Positions 42,701 through 55,490 of a stretch of 64,000 bases of DNA are shown here, in pieces (positions within the stretch are counted from its first letter, which is position 1; each line of letters opens with the position of its first letter). The translations under genes were made by a program, and so were the position numbers. The stretch comes from Chrysogorgia sp. JL179-B06 (taxonomy: Eukaryota > Cnidaria > Anthozoa > Scleralcyonacea > Chrysogorgiidae): assembly GCA_035772405.1 (NCBI GenBank), contig JAYKKM010000122.1, positions 286,501 to 350,500 of the forward strand, read 5' to 3'. Under the pieces are notes generated by a model, which was not told the origin of the DNA, made no database searches, and worked only from the letters and a program-made list of their open reading frames with translations.

Positions 42701-45700
42701 AACAGAGAACAGCAACAGAGAACAGCAACAGAGAACAGCAACAGAGAACAGCAACAGCGAACAGCAACAGAGAACTGAAATAGAGAACAGCAACAGCGAA
42801 CAGCAACAGAGAACTGAAATGGAGAACAGAAATAGAGAACAGCAACAGAGAACAGCAACAGAGAACAGCAACAGAGAACAGCAACAGAGAACAGCAACAG
42901 AGAACAGCAACAGAGAACAGCAACAGAGAACAGCAACAGAGAACAGCAACAGAGAACAGCAACAGAGAACAGCAATAGAGAACAGCAACAGAAAACAGCA
43001 ACAGAAAAACAGCAATAGAGAACAGCAATAGAGAACAGCAATAGAGAACAGGGACAGAGAACAGCAACAGATAACAGCAACAGATAACAGCAACAGAGAA
43101 CAGCAACAGAGAACACCGACAGAACAGCAACAGAGAACAGCCACATGAGACAACAGCAACAGAGAACAGCAACACGAGAGAACAGCAACAGAAAACAACA
43201 ACAGAGAACAGCAACATGAGACAACGTCAACAGAGAACAGCAACATGGAGAACAGTTACAGAGAACAGCAACACGAGAGAACAGAAACAGAAAACAGCAA
43301 CAGAGAACAGCAACATAGAGAACAGCTACAGAGAACAGCAACAGAAAACTGTAACAGAAAACAGCAACAGTGAACAGCAAACAGAGAACAGCAAAAGAGA
43401 ACAGCAACAGAGAACAGCAACAGAAAACAGCAACAGAGAACAGCAACAGAGAACAGCAACAGAGAACAGCAACAGAGAACAGCAACAGCGAACACCAACA
43501 TGAGAGAACAGCAACAGAGAACAGCAACATGAAAGAACAGCAACAGAGAACAGCAACATGAAAGAACAGCAACAGAGAACAGCAACAGAGAACAGGGACA
43601 GAGAACAGCAACAGAGAACAGCAACAGAGAACCGTAACAGAGAACAGAGAACAGCAACAGAGAACAGCAACAGAGAACAGCAACAGAGAACAGCAACAGA
43701 GAACAGCAACAGAGAACAGCAACAGAGAACAGCAACAGAGAACAGCAACATGAGACAACAGCACCAGAGAACAGCAACATGAGAGAACAGCAACATAGTA
43801 CAGCAACAGAGAACAGAAATAGAGAACAGCAACAGAGAAACAGCAACAGAGAACCGCAACAGCAACAGAGAACAGCAACATGAGACAACAGCACCAGAGA
43901 ACAGCAAACATGAGAGAACAGCAACATAGCACAGCAACAGAGAACAGCAACATGAGACGACAGCACCAGAGAACAGCAACAGAGAACAGCAACAGAGAAC
44001 AGCAACAGAGAACAGAAACAGAGAACAGCAAAAGAGAAAAGCAACAGAGAACACAACAGAAACAGCGACAGAGAACAGCAACAGCAACAGAGAACAGCAA
44101 CCGCAACAGAGAACAGCAACCGAGAACAGCAACATGAGAGAACAGCAACAGAGAACAGGGACAGAGAATAGCAACAGAGAACAGCAACAGAGAACCGCAA
44201 CAGACAACAACAACTGAGAACAGCAACAGAGAACAGCAAAAGAAAACAGCAACAGAGAACAGCAACAGAGAACAGCAACAGAGAACAGCAACAGAGAACA
44301 GCAACAGAGAACAGCAACAGCGAACAGCAACAGAGAACAGCAACAGCGAACAGCAACATGAGACAACAGCAACAGAGAACAGCAACAGAGAACAGCAACA
44401 GAGAACAGCAACAGAGAACAGCAAGAGAGAACAGCAACATGAAAGAACAGCAACAGAGAACAGCAACAGAGAACAGCAACAGAGAACAGCAACAGAGAAC
44501 AGCAACAGAACAGCAACAGAGAACAGCAACATGAGACAACAGCAACAGAGCACAGCCAACATGAGAGAACAGCAACAGAAAACAACAACAGAGAACAGCA
44601 ACATGAGTCAACAGCAACAGAGAACAGCAACATAGAGAACAGCTACAGAGAACAGCAACAGAAAACAGAAACAGAAAACAGCAACAGAGAACAGCAACAG
44701 AGAACAGCAACAGAAAACTGCAACAGAGAACAGCAACAGAGAACAGCAATAGAGAACAGCAACAGAGAACAGCAACAGCGAACAGCAACACGAGAGAACA
44801 GCAACAGAGAACAGCAACATGAAAGAACAGCAACGGAGAACAACAACAGAGAACAGCAACAGAGAACAGCAACAGAGAACAACAACAGAGAACAGCAACA
44901 GAGAACAGCCACAGAGAACAGCAACAGCAACAGAGAACAGGGACAGAGAACAGCAACAGAGAACAGCAACAGAGAACAGCAACAGCAACAGAGAACAGGG
45001 ACAGAGAACAGCAACAGAGAACAGCAACAGAGAACAGCAACAGAGAACAGCAACAGAGAACAGCAACAGAGAACAGCAACAGAGAACAGCAACAGAGAAC
45101 AGCAACAGAGAACAGCAACATGAAAGAACAGCAACAGAGAACAGCAACAGAGAACAGCAACAGAAAACAGCAACAGAGAACAGCAACAGAGAACAACAAC
45201 AGAGAACAGCAACATGAGACAAACAGCAACAGAGAACAGCAACATGAAAGAACAGCAACAGAGAACAGCAACAGAGAACAGCAACAGAACAGCAACAGCA
45301 ACAGAGAACAGCAACATGAGACAACAGCAACAGAGAACAGCAACAGAGAACAGCAACAGAGAACAGCAACATGAAAGAACAGCAACAGAGAACAGCAACA
45401 GAGAACAGCAACAGAGAACAGCAACAGAACAGCAACAGAGAACAGCAACATAGAGAACAGCTACAGAGAACAGCAACAGAAAACAGTAACAGAAAACAGC
45501 AACAGAGAACAGCAACAGAGAACAGCAATAGAGAACAGCAAGAGAGAACAGCAACAGCGAACAGCAACACGAGAGAACAGCAACAGAGACCAGCAACATG
45601 AAAGAACAGCAACACGAGAGAACAGCAACAGAGACCAGCAACATGAAAGAACAGCATCAGAGAACAACAACAGAGAACAGGGACAGAGAACAGCAGCAGA

Positions 45701-48700
45701 GAACAGCAACAGAGAACAGCAACAGATAACAGCAACAGAGAACGGCAACAGAGAACAGCGACAGAACAGCAACAGAGAACAGCAACATGAGACAACAGCA
45801 ACAGAGAACAGCAACACGAGAGAACAGCAACAGAAAACAACAACCGAGAACAGCAACATGAGACAACATCAACAGAGAACAGCAACATAGAGAACAGCTA
45901 CAGAGAACAGCAACACGAGAGAACAGAAACAGAAAACAGCAACAGAGAACAGCAACATGAGACAACATCAACAGAGAACAGCAACATAGGAGAACAGCTA
46001 CAGAGAACAGCAACACGAGAGAACAGAAACAGAAAACAGCAACAGAGAACAGCAACATGAGACAACAGCAACAGAGAACAGCAACATAGAGAACGGCTAC
46101 AGAGAACAGCAACAGAAAACAGTAACAGAAAACAGCAACAGAGAACAGCAACAGAGAACAGCAACAGAGAACAGCAACAGAGAACAGCAACAGAGAACAG
46201 CAACAGAGAACAGCAACAGAGAACAGCAACAGAGAACAGCAACAGAGAACAACAACAGAGAACAGCAACATGAGAGAACAGCAACAGAGAACAGCAACAG
46301 AGAACAGCAACAGAGAACAGCAACAGAGAACAGCAACAGAGAAACCGTAACAGAGAACAGAGAACAGCAACAGAGAACAGCAACAGAGAACAGCAACAGA
46401 GAACAGCAACAGAGAACAGCAACAGAGAACAGCAACATAGAACAGCAACATAGAGAACAGCAACAGAGAACAGCAACAGAAAACAGTAACAGAAAACAGC
46501 AACAGAGAACAGCAACAGAGAACAGCAACAGAGAACAGCAACAGAGAACAGCAACAGAAAACAGCAACAGAGAACAGCAACAGAGAACAGCAACAGAGAA
46601 CAGCAACAGACAACAACAACAGAGAACAGCAACATGAGAGAACAGTAACAGAGAACAGCAACAGAAAACATCAACATGAGACAACAGCAACAGAGAACAG
46701 TAACAGGAGAGAACAGCAACAGAGAACAGCAACAGAGAACAGCAACAGAGAACAGCAACAGAGAACAGCAACAGAGAACAGCAACAGAGAACAGCAACAG
46801 AGAACAGCAACAGAGAACAGCAACAGAGAACAGCAACAGAGAACAGCAATAGAGAACAGCAACAGAGAACACAACAGCAACAGCGACAGAGAACAGCAAC
46901 AGCAACAGAGAACAGCAACCGAGAACAGCAACATGATGAGAACAGCAACAGAGAACAGGGACAGAGAATAGCAACAGAGAACAGCAACAGAGAACCGCAA
47001 CAGACAACAACAACAGAGAACAGCAACAGATAACAGCAAAAGAAAACAGCAACAGAGGAACAGCAACAGAGAACAGCAACAGAGAACAGCAACAGAGAAC
47101 AGCAACAGAGAACAGCAACAGAGAACAGCAACAGAGAACAACAACAGCGAACAGCAACAGAGAACAGCAACAGCGAACAGCAACATGAGACAACAGCAAC
47201 AGAGAACAGCAACAGAGAGAACAGCAACAGAGAACAGCAACAGAAAACAGTAACAGAAAACAGCAATAAAGAACAGTAACAGAGAACAGCAACAGAGAAC
47301 AGCAACAGAGATCAGCAACAGAGAACAGCAAACAGAGAACAGCAACAGAGAACAGCAACAGCAACAGAGAACAGCAACATGAGACAACAGCACCAGAGAA
47401 CAGCAACAATAGAGAACAGCAACATAGTACAGCAACAGAGAACAGCAATAGAGAACAGCAACAGAGAACAGCAACAGAGAACAGCAACAGAGAACAGCAA
47501 CATGAGAGAACAGCCACAGAGAACAGCGACAGAGAACAGCAACATAGTACAAGCGACAGAGAACAGCAACATGAGAGAACAGCTACAGAGAACAGCGACA
47601 GAGAACAGCAACAGAGAAAAGCAACAGAGAACAGCAACAGAGAACCGCAACAGAGAACAGCAACAGAGAACAGCAACAGAGAACAGCAACAGAGAACAGC
47701 GACAGAGAACAGCAACAGCAATAGAGAACAGCAACCGAGAACAGCAACATGAGAGAACAGAAACAGAGAACAGCAACATGAGAGAACAGAAACAGAGAAC
47801 AGGGACAGAGAATAGCAACAGAGAACAGCAACAGAGAACCGCAACAGACAACAACAACAGAGAACAGCAAAAGAAAACAGCAACAGAGAACAGCTACAGA
47901 GAACAGAGAACAGCAACAGAGAACAGCAACAGAGAACAGCAACAGAGAACAGCAACAGAGAACAGCAACAGCGAACAGCAACAGAGAACAGCAACAGCGA
48001 ACAGCAACATGAGACAACAGCAACAGAGAACAGCAACAGAGAACAGCAACAGAGAACAGCAACAGAGAACAGCAACATGAAAGAACAGCAACAGAGAACA
48101 GCAACAGAGAACAGCAACAGAGAACAGCAACAGAACAGCAACAGAGAACAGCAACATGAGACAACAGCAACAGAGCACAGCAACATGAGAGAACAGCAAC
48201 AGAAAACAACAACAGAGAACAGCAACGTGAGTCAACAGCAACAGAGAACAGCAACATAGAGAACAGCTACAGAGAACAGCAACAGAGAACAGCAACAGAA
48301 AACTGCAACAGAGAACAGCAACAGAGAACAGCAATAGAGAACAGCAACAGAGAACAGCAACAGCGAACAGCAACACGAGAGAACAGCAACAGAGAACAGC
48401 AACATGAAAGAACAGCAACGGAGAACAACAACAGAGAACAGCAACAGAGAACAGCAACAGAGAACAACAACAGAGAACAGCAACAGAGAACAGCAACAGA
48501 GAACAGCAACAGCAACAGAGAACAGGGACAGAGAACAGCAACATGAAAGAACAGCAACAGAGAACAGCAACAGAGAACAGGGACAGAGAACAGCAACAGA
48601 GAACAGCAACAGAGAACAGCAACAGAGAACAGCAACAGAGAACAGCAACAGAGAACAGCAATGGTGAACAGTAACATAGAACAGCAATGGAGAACAGCAA

Positions 48701-48885
48701 CAGAGAACAGCAATGGAGAACAGCAACATAGAACAGCAATGGAGAACAGCAATGGAGAACAGCAACATAGAACAACAATGGATAACAGCAACAGAGAACA
48801 GCAATAGAGAACAACAACATAGAACAGCAACAGAGAACAGCAACAGAGTACAGCAACAAAGAACAGCAACAGAGAACAATGGAAA
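39735..48885. repeat. 9.1-kb minisatellite, 13-bp unit AACAGCAACAGAG
   Basis: Hundreds of copies of a 13-bp unit run without interruption. The left edge grades from CAA-rich and an 18-bp caaccacaactgcaacag unit into the 13-mer. The right edge has a 26-bp variant with aatgg. Variants (catgagac, cacgagag, catagagaacagctac, gggacag) recur in longer higher-order blocks, for example near 40136, 40735, 43142, 45786 and 48146. The plus strand is nearly free of T. Because 13 is not a multiple of 3 and the unit lacks stops, all six frames stay open for long distances. These frames are not treated as genes. Confidence 0.95.
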
Positions 48886-48939
48886 CGTCTAACCTGTTCG
48901 AACAGTCCAAACTCTGGTAGATTCACCAAATTTGAACCA

Positions 48940-49339
48940 GTTCACATTACTAAATTAGTGTGCACGAGAGTTGGTGAGACGTATAATATAGGAGTGTCAT
49001 GAGAGTGCATAAGAGTACAAGGAAGTGTACGAGAGTCGATGGTAGTGCACGATAGTCACGAGAATGCATGAGTGCCGACGATGAGAGTGAGTTAGTTTTG
49101 ATAAGAGTGAGTTAGCGGTCAAACACGAATTGTAACATTCATCAACTCTCCTTGTTGATATTTGACGAGTTTATTTATTCAATTTGTATATTTTATCTGA
49201 CTGTTATTCAACCTTTAAAATTAACTATATAAACACTGATTCAAACTATTTTCCCACGAGAATTCTAAGTAATAATAAATTATGATCACGTGTTCGTTCA
49301 CGAAATTTCAATCACATATAATTAACTCAAGTTTTTACA
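48940..49339 (-). repeat. Probable 3' LTR of a Bel/Pao element
   Basis: On the minus strand the polymerase remnant is followed by a purine run (ggggggag, plus-strand 49340-49347) and then TGTAAAAAC, the usual polypurine tract and LTR start. The leftward limit is not defined. A tatataaac box lies inside near 49227. Confidence 0.4.
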
Positions 49340-49362
49340 CTCCCCCCATTGACCAGCGCAAT

Positions 49363-50507
49363 CTAACTTTGGTCAAGGAAGCGGTCAATCAATTTTATTC
49401 GCTCGTTTACGACAATAGCCGCAATTCTCTTGGGTCTTCGGTTTTCTGCTGCCTTTGGTAGTTCGCCTTCATCCTTTCTATCTCGGTTCTCGGGCTGTTC
49501 TTCGTATACTTGTGTTGAATCTCTAAAGGATATAGTTTCTGGTGAAGATGTCTTGATGTGATTTCGTTTACCCTTCCTGGCATGAAGAACCTTGGCTCCT
49601 CTAACCTTTCCATCCTTGCCGATTATTAATCGTTCCACCTTGCCCATTGACCAAAATGCTCGTTGTAACGTTGTCTCGTACCGGATAGAAACGATGTCCC
49701 CATGAGCAATAGGAGATATTTTGGAATTATCTTTCTTTAGTCGATGAAACTTTAGTCAGCGGGATACTCTTGGCTACATAGACTGCACATTTGTTGATTG
49801 TTGCATGGCTACCAAATTCTTCTTCTTCGTCTCTAACTCCTACATTGGCGGCATTGGCGTATAATGTGCGGCTGGAAATCTCGAAACTTACGGAAGTTCT
49901 GTGTTAGCATGTCGGCACCTGCATCTAATAATTCCATCTTCGTCTTCGAACAGGCCTAACTGTTTCTCCATTTAATTTATTTCAACGTTCCGTTGAGCTT
50001 CTTTAATCCATAATGTATCTGCATGTTTAATTTCGGCCGTTGTTGTATTTCCCATGGGTTTAGTCCTTTTTTGAACACGATTACTGAATCTTATTACGTA
50101 TGCGGTGATGCGTAATAATCGCTGAAAATTGGAAATTCCGGTACCATCACTGACTAAAGTTAACTTCACTTGAGTAGTTACGAGGTTGGGGATAATGGAT
50201 GTTTTCTCTCGCTCGAATTTAATTTATTTACTGCATTCTTGAGAGGGTTGGGTAAGATGCTTGGAGTTTGGCCACTTGGTTTCATTTTCTACTAACCACG
50301 AACGACCAAACACGCGCGGTTGTTCATTAACTGTGTCGCATTTACTCCTCTCACAGGAATGTCTGCCGGATTGTCTGTTTCCGGACAATGAGAGCAGTAA
50401 TCTGTCGGTACTAAACTTCCAATTTCGATTACACGGTTTTCTACAAACATCTTCAATTCTTTATCTCTTCCTTGGATCCAGAACAATGCGGTGAGTTGGT
50501 CCAACAA
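49363..50507 (-). pseudogene. Bel/Pao-type pol remnant (RNase H to integrase end)
   Basis: Read rightmost first, the minus strand gives LTALFWIQGRDKELKMFVEN, RVIEIG and NPADIPVRGV, the RNase H/linker of Pao-like pol. Then come HADTLWIKEAQ and, at the end, MGKVERLIIGKDGKVRGAKV followed by QKLYPLEIQH, the integrase C-terminal domain. Frameshifts and gaps separate these pieces and the core integrase is largely missing. Its 3' end lies next to a polypurine tract and LTR start, so orientation is certain. Confidence 0.75.
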
Positions 50508-50849
50508 TGAATTTTCGTCCCAAACAAAGATGACACTTTATTGCAAGTTCCGATGTCTAAAAAAGGGAGAAGTCAGCCTTATAACCCCAGTTAGGATATT
50601 CGAATTCAAAACAATGCCATTGAAGTTCTCTTATTTTTCCTTTTCATATTATATGCAGTTATCTACTTTAGTCAAGAACCTTAATTATTAAGTACGAAAC
50701 GTTGTTTGTCCTTTCGTTGAAGGGGAAATATATGTGACAAGCTAGCTATCACTGTCCAAGTGAACATCATGCGACCTTGGCGTCCGCATCGGTGAGGTAA
50801 GGCGCCAGGAATTCTGGATGCGAGGGCTATAATTTGGTTGTCTTTTTAG

Positions 50850-50952
50850 GTCTCCATAAATGCAGTTGTTGCTAACAACTCACAGGATAATTGTTTTGTC
50901 GCTGTTGATGAACTGCAGCTATCACCGGAGCCATGCATGATTATTAAAGAAA
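50850..50952 (+). CDS. Host gene exon, C-terminal part of MAM domain 2
   Basis: After tctttttag the phase-0 frame reads VSINAVVANNSQ, then NCFVAVDELQLSPEPC. This corresponds to the 'V...A.VG....G.IAIDDI....G.C' end of a MAM domain. It finishes in phase 1 at gaaa|gtaag. Phase and domain position complete the MAM begun at 6352 and 39153, and match exon 5235-5334 of MAM domain 1. Confidence 0.6.
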
Positions 50953-51959
50953 GTAAGAAACATGGTTTTTTCATTTTATTTGTTTATAAAATCAAAATCC
51001 TATTTTATCTCAGAAACTCGGAATATTAATAAAACCAAGATAATACAAACAACTCTATTTATGATAAGCTCTTAGACTCAGACAAAAGAGCAAGATTACT
51101 TACTACATACATTACACGCGTGCGTAAGTCGCGTTTTGTTACACTATTGAGGTTATAAGTTTACATTCATGCATCATTCAACACTTTTACTTAACAAATA
51201 GATAATGGACTCGAAATTTCTGTAAGGTGTTAATTAAGTATGATTAATTATCGCCGTATAGGTAGAAACTAACTTGTGTTTCGTTATTGCTTCAAAATTA
51301 TTTACAAAAACGAGGCAAGCATTTTTTGGTGAAAAACTCGACCTAATTGCATCACTCGCCCATACTTGACATCTATAGGTTACCATTACATAGCGAATGA
51401 CGTATAGTTAATCAGATTTGTAGCATTTGCATTATGCTTCTCGTCATTTCTACTAAATGTAGTTTGCGAGTACGAATACTGAAACATGGAGGTTGATTTT
51501 AAGTAATATCATGCCATCACATTTTAATAAGTTAGCTTATTGAGATATATAGATGTTTACTATTATCACGACATGGAAGCCTATGAATATATACAGCATC
51601 TAAATCATCCGTAAAAGTATACGTACTACTATGAAATATGAAACTTATTAACTATGGTTAATGTCTTCACGTCAAGCTAAGTTCTAAAATATAATGTCTA
51701 CTTTGGAAATGCTCATGAGTACCGAAATGCAACGTGCCATTGCTAAAATGAACTACTGCGTATATTCTCAGAATCGTATTTGGTAGAACCCCATAACCTC
51801 ATAAGAATTAAGGTTCGGAAGACAGAAAAATTAAATCCATTCAATTACTTGTTTAATAAATGTTCAATATATGCTGTTCATATCCAGAGCTTGTGTATAT
51901 AATAAAACAGTCATTCCACTCACTATTATTATTGTTATTGTTATTATTATTGTTATTCA

Positions 51960-51997
51960 CTGATAGCCGACTCGGCTAGCGCCTCGTCGGCTATCAG
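51960..51997. repeat. Perfect hairpin
   Basis: Arms ctgatagccga and tcggctatcag flank a loop of about 16 bases. It follows a (TTATTG)n-like tract at 51924-51957. Confidence 0.6.
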
Positions 51998-52383
51998 CTC
52001 ATACACGACTCGAGTTCGTGGAATAACTGTTAAATGTGCTCCAAAAACAAACTCGATTGAACGAAATGACTGTTCTTAGTTTTCTTTCAAATATTTAGAA
52101 AGAAAGTGAACTCTTACAAACATTAAAGTCATTTCAGTTACAACAAAAACCAAGCAAAACTTAAAGAATTAGTACCGGTTTCGGCCATAAAGATTATCGC
52201 GATACCCAGGAAACTGGCTATAGTAATGAACTGAATACTAAACAAATTTCCTATTTTACTATACCATACAACATACTACCGATTTTATGACAGTAACGCC
52301 GACAGAAAATATTTATAAATTAAAGGAAATTCAACGACTAAACACATGAAACATTGCCACTGCACTGACCGAAATAAATACCT

Positions 52384-52539
52384 CTTACTAACCGAGTTCG
52401 AGGGCCGTACGCGAAGTTACGGACCGAGTTTTTTTCCTTAGATTTATGGCCCGAGAGCGAAGCTCGAGGGCCATAAATCGAAGGAAAAAGACGAGGATCC
52501 GTAACTTCCAGTACGGCCCGAGAAAACGAGGTTAGTAAG
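52384..52539. repeat. 156-bp palindrome beside the Crypton-like element
   Basis: Begins cttactaacc and ends ggttagtaag. Inner arms include gggccgtac, gttacgga and atttatggcccgag with their inverses. It directly abuts the left inverted repeat of the element at 52543 and may be part of it. Confidence 0.7.
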
Positions 52540-52542
52540 ATG

Positions 52543-54204
52543 TTTATTATATGGCTATCTAATTTCGAGACAAAAACTGAAAAATAAATTTTGATGTAAA
52601 CAACATGTATTTGAAGGGCTTCCAAAGTTAAGAACGATTCGCGCTGTAGCGAAGTTTTATATTATATAAAAATAATATAAATGAACTATCAAGTCTATAC
52701 AAAAGCACTCAAAATATAATAAAAAAACAAGTAAATTGTTTCAAGAGTTTTTACTCAATTACTCAATTCTCGGGCGTTTGTTTGAATGAGAAGCTGCTGC
52801 GGCTGCAGTATTTTCAAGTGAAGTTGCTGGCAAAGCCATGTTAAATACGCAGTTGGAAATTGAGCCAATTTTGGCACCAAAAAATAGACTTTGGCGACTG
52901 ACGTCTACTGGATTGCCAGGAAGAGCAGACGAGGTTTGACTTTGAGTGTAAAAGGACGACTCGTGACGGACAATCGTTGATGTGCCATTTTCATTAACCG
53001 AAGGCGGTGTCGGACATGCATCGTTGATGAGCAAGTGAAGCTGATTTGTACGAGCTCAACCTTTGAAGATTTTTGTGTCCACTGAGTTGCATTACATAAT
53101 TTTCAGGTACACCAGCATCAAGGAGACGGGAAATTGAGGTCTTGCGAGCGGAGTGGTTGGATATCTTCTTATTTTGGGCAGAGAGACCAGTATTTCTAGC
53201 AACGGTTGCCATAAGTTTCCCAATCTCGTTCTTTCCAAGTGGTGAACATTTATACCAAATTGCAGATTTAGACCAACCTTGGTGATTTATAGCAAGATAG
53301 AACGGTGACTCTGGGCTGCTAACTTTCTCTGGACGATGACTCTTGAAAATTTTGTAATAAAAGATTGGACATTTATCAGTTCCAGTGGCAAATATTTTCG
53401 GATTGAACTGTCGTCGATGACCGCCTTCAATTCCCTGACGAGTCTTGCTTCCTCTCTCGGCTGTCCAAACCAATACTTCACGCTGGATTTCTACATCAAT
53501 GTCTAGTTTTATGTCACCCCAACATAGCTTTCTACTCTCATCCCTTGCTCTGAAGCCAAAGTGAATAGACAGGAACCACCATAATGTCCGTTGCAAAGCA
53601 GACGGATTATGATGCCCAAATTCACCTGACTCAAACAATCTTGCTTCTTCTTCGTCGCTCAGCTCACGAGTTGCGTTGGGTTTATTTCCCAAGCCTTTCT
53701 TCACCAAGTTCTTTCTTCTGGCAGACAAAACTTCTCTCGAGGGAAAAAGCGTTGTCTTTAAGGATATTTATGGGAAGTTTCTGCTCGTTAATGTGACGTT
53801 CGATGCTTTTTTGAAAACTGGAGACGGTATCTGGCTCGTAGTCACCGCCGTTTTTCTTGCGGATATCTTTAAAAAATTGAGAAAGAAGTTTTTCGAGCTC
53901 CAGTGCAGATATGTCTTTTATGTTGAATGGCTCGCTTGTTTTCTCTTGACAAAAATTGAGAAACCTCTGCCAGTCAAGCTTTGTTTTTTTAACAGTGTTT
54001 ATGGCTTTCTCAGCTGCAATAAACTTTTCAATCTCCTGACTTGAATCTTCCTTTTCTTCCTGTGACTTTTCCGTGGCCTCTTCAGACATTTTACAAAATT
54101 TAACTGTCAACATAAAAATTCCCGCCGGTTGCGGTCCGTACCGTAAGTTACGGACCGCAAATTGACCAATCATGGCATGCGAAATTAGATAGCCATATAA
54201 TAAA
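52543..54204. mobile_element. Crypton-like tyrosine-recombinase element with inverted repeats
   Basis: Exact 25-bp inverted repeats (52543-52567 and 54180-54204; core atggctatctaatttcg) enclose one minus-strand gene. Cryptons as generally described lack terminal inverted repeats, so this feature is unusual. A second palindrome (tgcggtccgta and its inverse) lies at 54130-54159. Confidence 0.65.
52762..54089 (-). pseudogene. Crypton-type tyrosine recombinase (DUF3504-like), frameshifted
   Basis: Start at the ATG of MSEEATEKSQEEKEDSSQE. The N-terminal core-binding part reads TKLDWQRFLNFCQEK. The catalytic part shows FGFRARDESRKLCWGDI (first R), EVLVWTAERGSKT, SNHSARKTSISRLLDAG (H-x-x-R) and MQLSGHKNLQRLSSY (H and the nucleophile Y). 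The tail ends SNKRPRIE, a possible nuclear signal. Frame changes lie near 53710 and 53030. The R-HxxR-H-Y set is complete, so decay appears recent. Such domains in animals (KIAA1958/QRICH1/ZMYM) derive from Cryptons. Confidence 0.8.
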
Positions 54205-55055
54205 AATGCTTATATAATTACTGTACACTACTCATCTTTTGAAAAGAACAACTGTCGTTTACTCACCCAGAATTAATTAGTTATCCTTTTTCCTCAGGTT
54301 TTCCCATGTACAGTATATTAAAATATTTCCTTTGAGCTAAAATCCAGTGGTTTTTTCCAAATATAGCAAGGCCACCTTGGGAGAATTTAGTTTCGCAACA
54401 ATTCCTGGCTAAATTATAATGAAAACAACCGAAATTTATTTAAAGTGCCACTACGATCACATTTTTACCTATCGATATTTTTACGTATATTTATAAAGCA
54501 GAGCTGCTAAATATTACTCAATCGAAACGGTTTTGCAATTGGACGATGGCAAGTATTATTTTTCTGACTCCGAATCTGGAGTTGTTATGTTCGCCATTAA
54601 TTGTTCATGTTCCTGACCAGCGTAACGAAGTGACGTTAGATTCTCAACGCGAAGACTCCACATGGCTAATTCTTCAAGTAAATCAAGGTCGTTTTTTCAA
54701 ATTCTTCATCTGAAAGGCTGGACATTTCATCTACTTCTCGAAGAAAGCAAGAAAACAAGTAAGCTCAACAGAAATTCAGGCGTAGCATTGAGAATTTGAC
54801 GTCACAAACAATATTACCTTTTGAAATTGCGGGCTCACTTGGAACACGTTTTTAGTAATGGTTGGCCTGAATAATAGTGATTTCAGATCTCAAAATACTT
54901 ACTTTAAAATACCATTTTTTAGTTTTTTTTTTACATCGATGATCACTTTCGACCCTGAAATACTATTCTATGCTAAAGAAAATCTTAAAGACGAGGGTGA
55001 ATTGTCATCGTAGTGGCACTTTAATTTTTACTAAATTTGTTTTGGTATATGCTAA

Positions 55056-55159
55056 AACAATTATTCACCTCTCAGTGAATAGTGTTTCGATATTTACCTC
55101 GATGCTTCGCGTTTCGGTAAATATCCACCACCATTCACTACCACTTCGGTGAATAATTG

Positions 55160-55161
<2 letters not shown>
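55056..55161. repeat. Nested hairpin repeat
   Basis: Outer arms aacaattattcacc and ggtgaataattgtt enclose an inner pair (gatatttacc and ggtaaatatc) with a tcgatgcttcgcgttt tip. Directly followed by a (TA)n tract. Confidence 0.65.

Positions 55162-55227
<66 letters not shown>
55162..55227. repeat. (TA)n microsatellite
   Basis: About 33 uninterrupted TA units. Confidence 0.95.
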
Positions 55228-55230
<3 letters not shown>

Positions 55231-55244
55231 TGTATAATTAGTTA

Positions 55245-55490
<246 letters not shown>

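Noticed and set aside
39712..48929. Dozens of open frames up to 775 codons on both strands (leucine/cysteine/valine-rich and glutamine/threonine/asparagine-rich)
   Set aside because: They are the six readings of a 13-bp tandem repeat that contains no stop codon. Their overlap in all frames and lack of any non-repeat sequence argue against genes.
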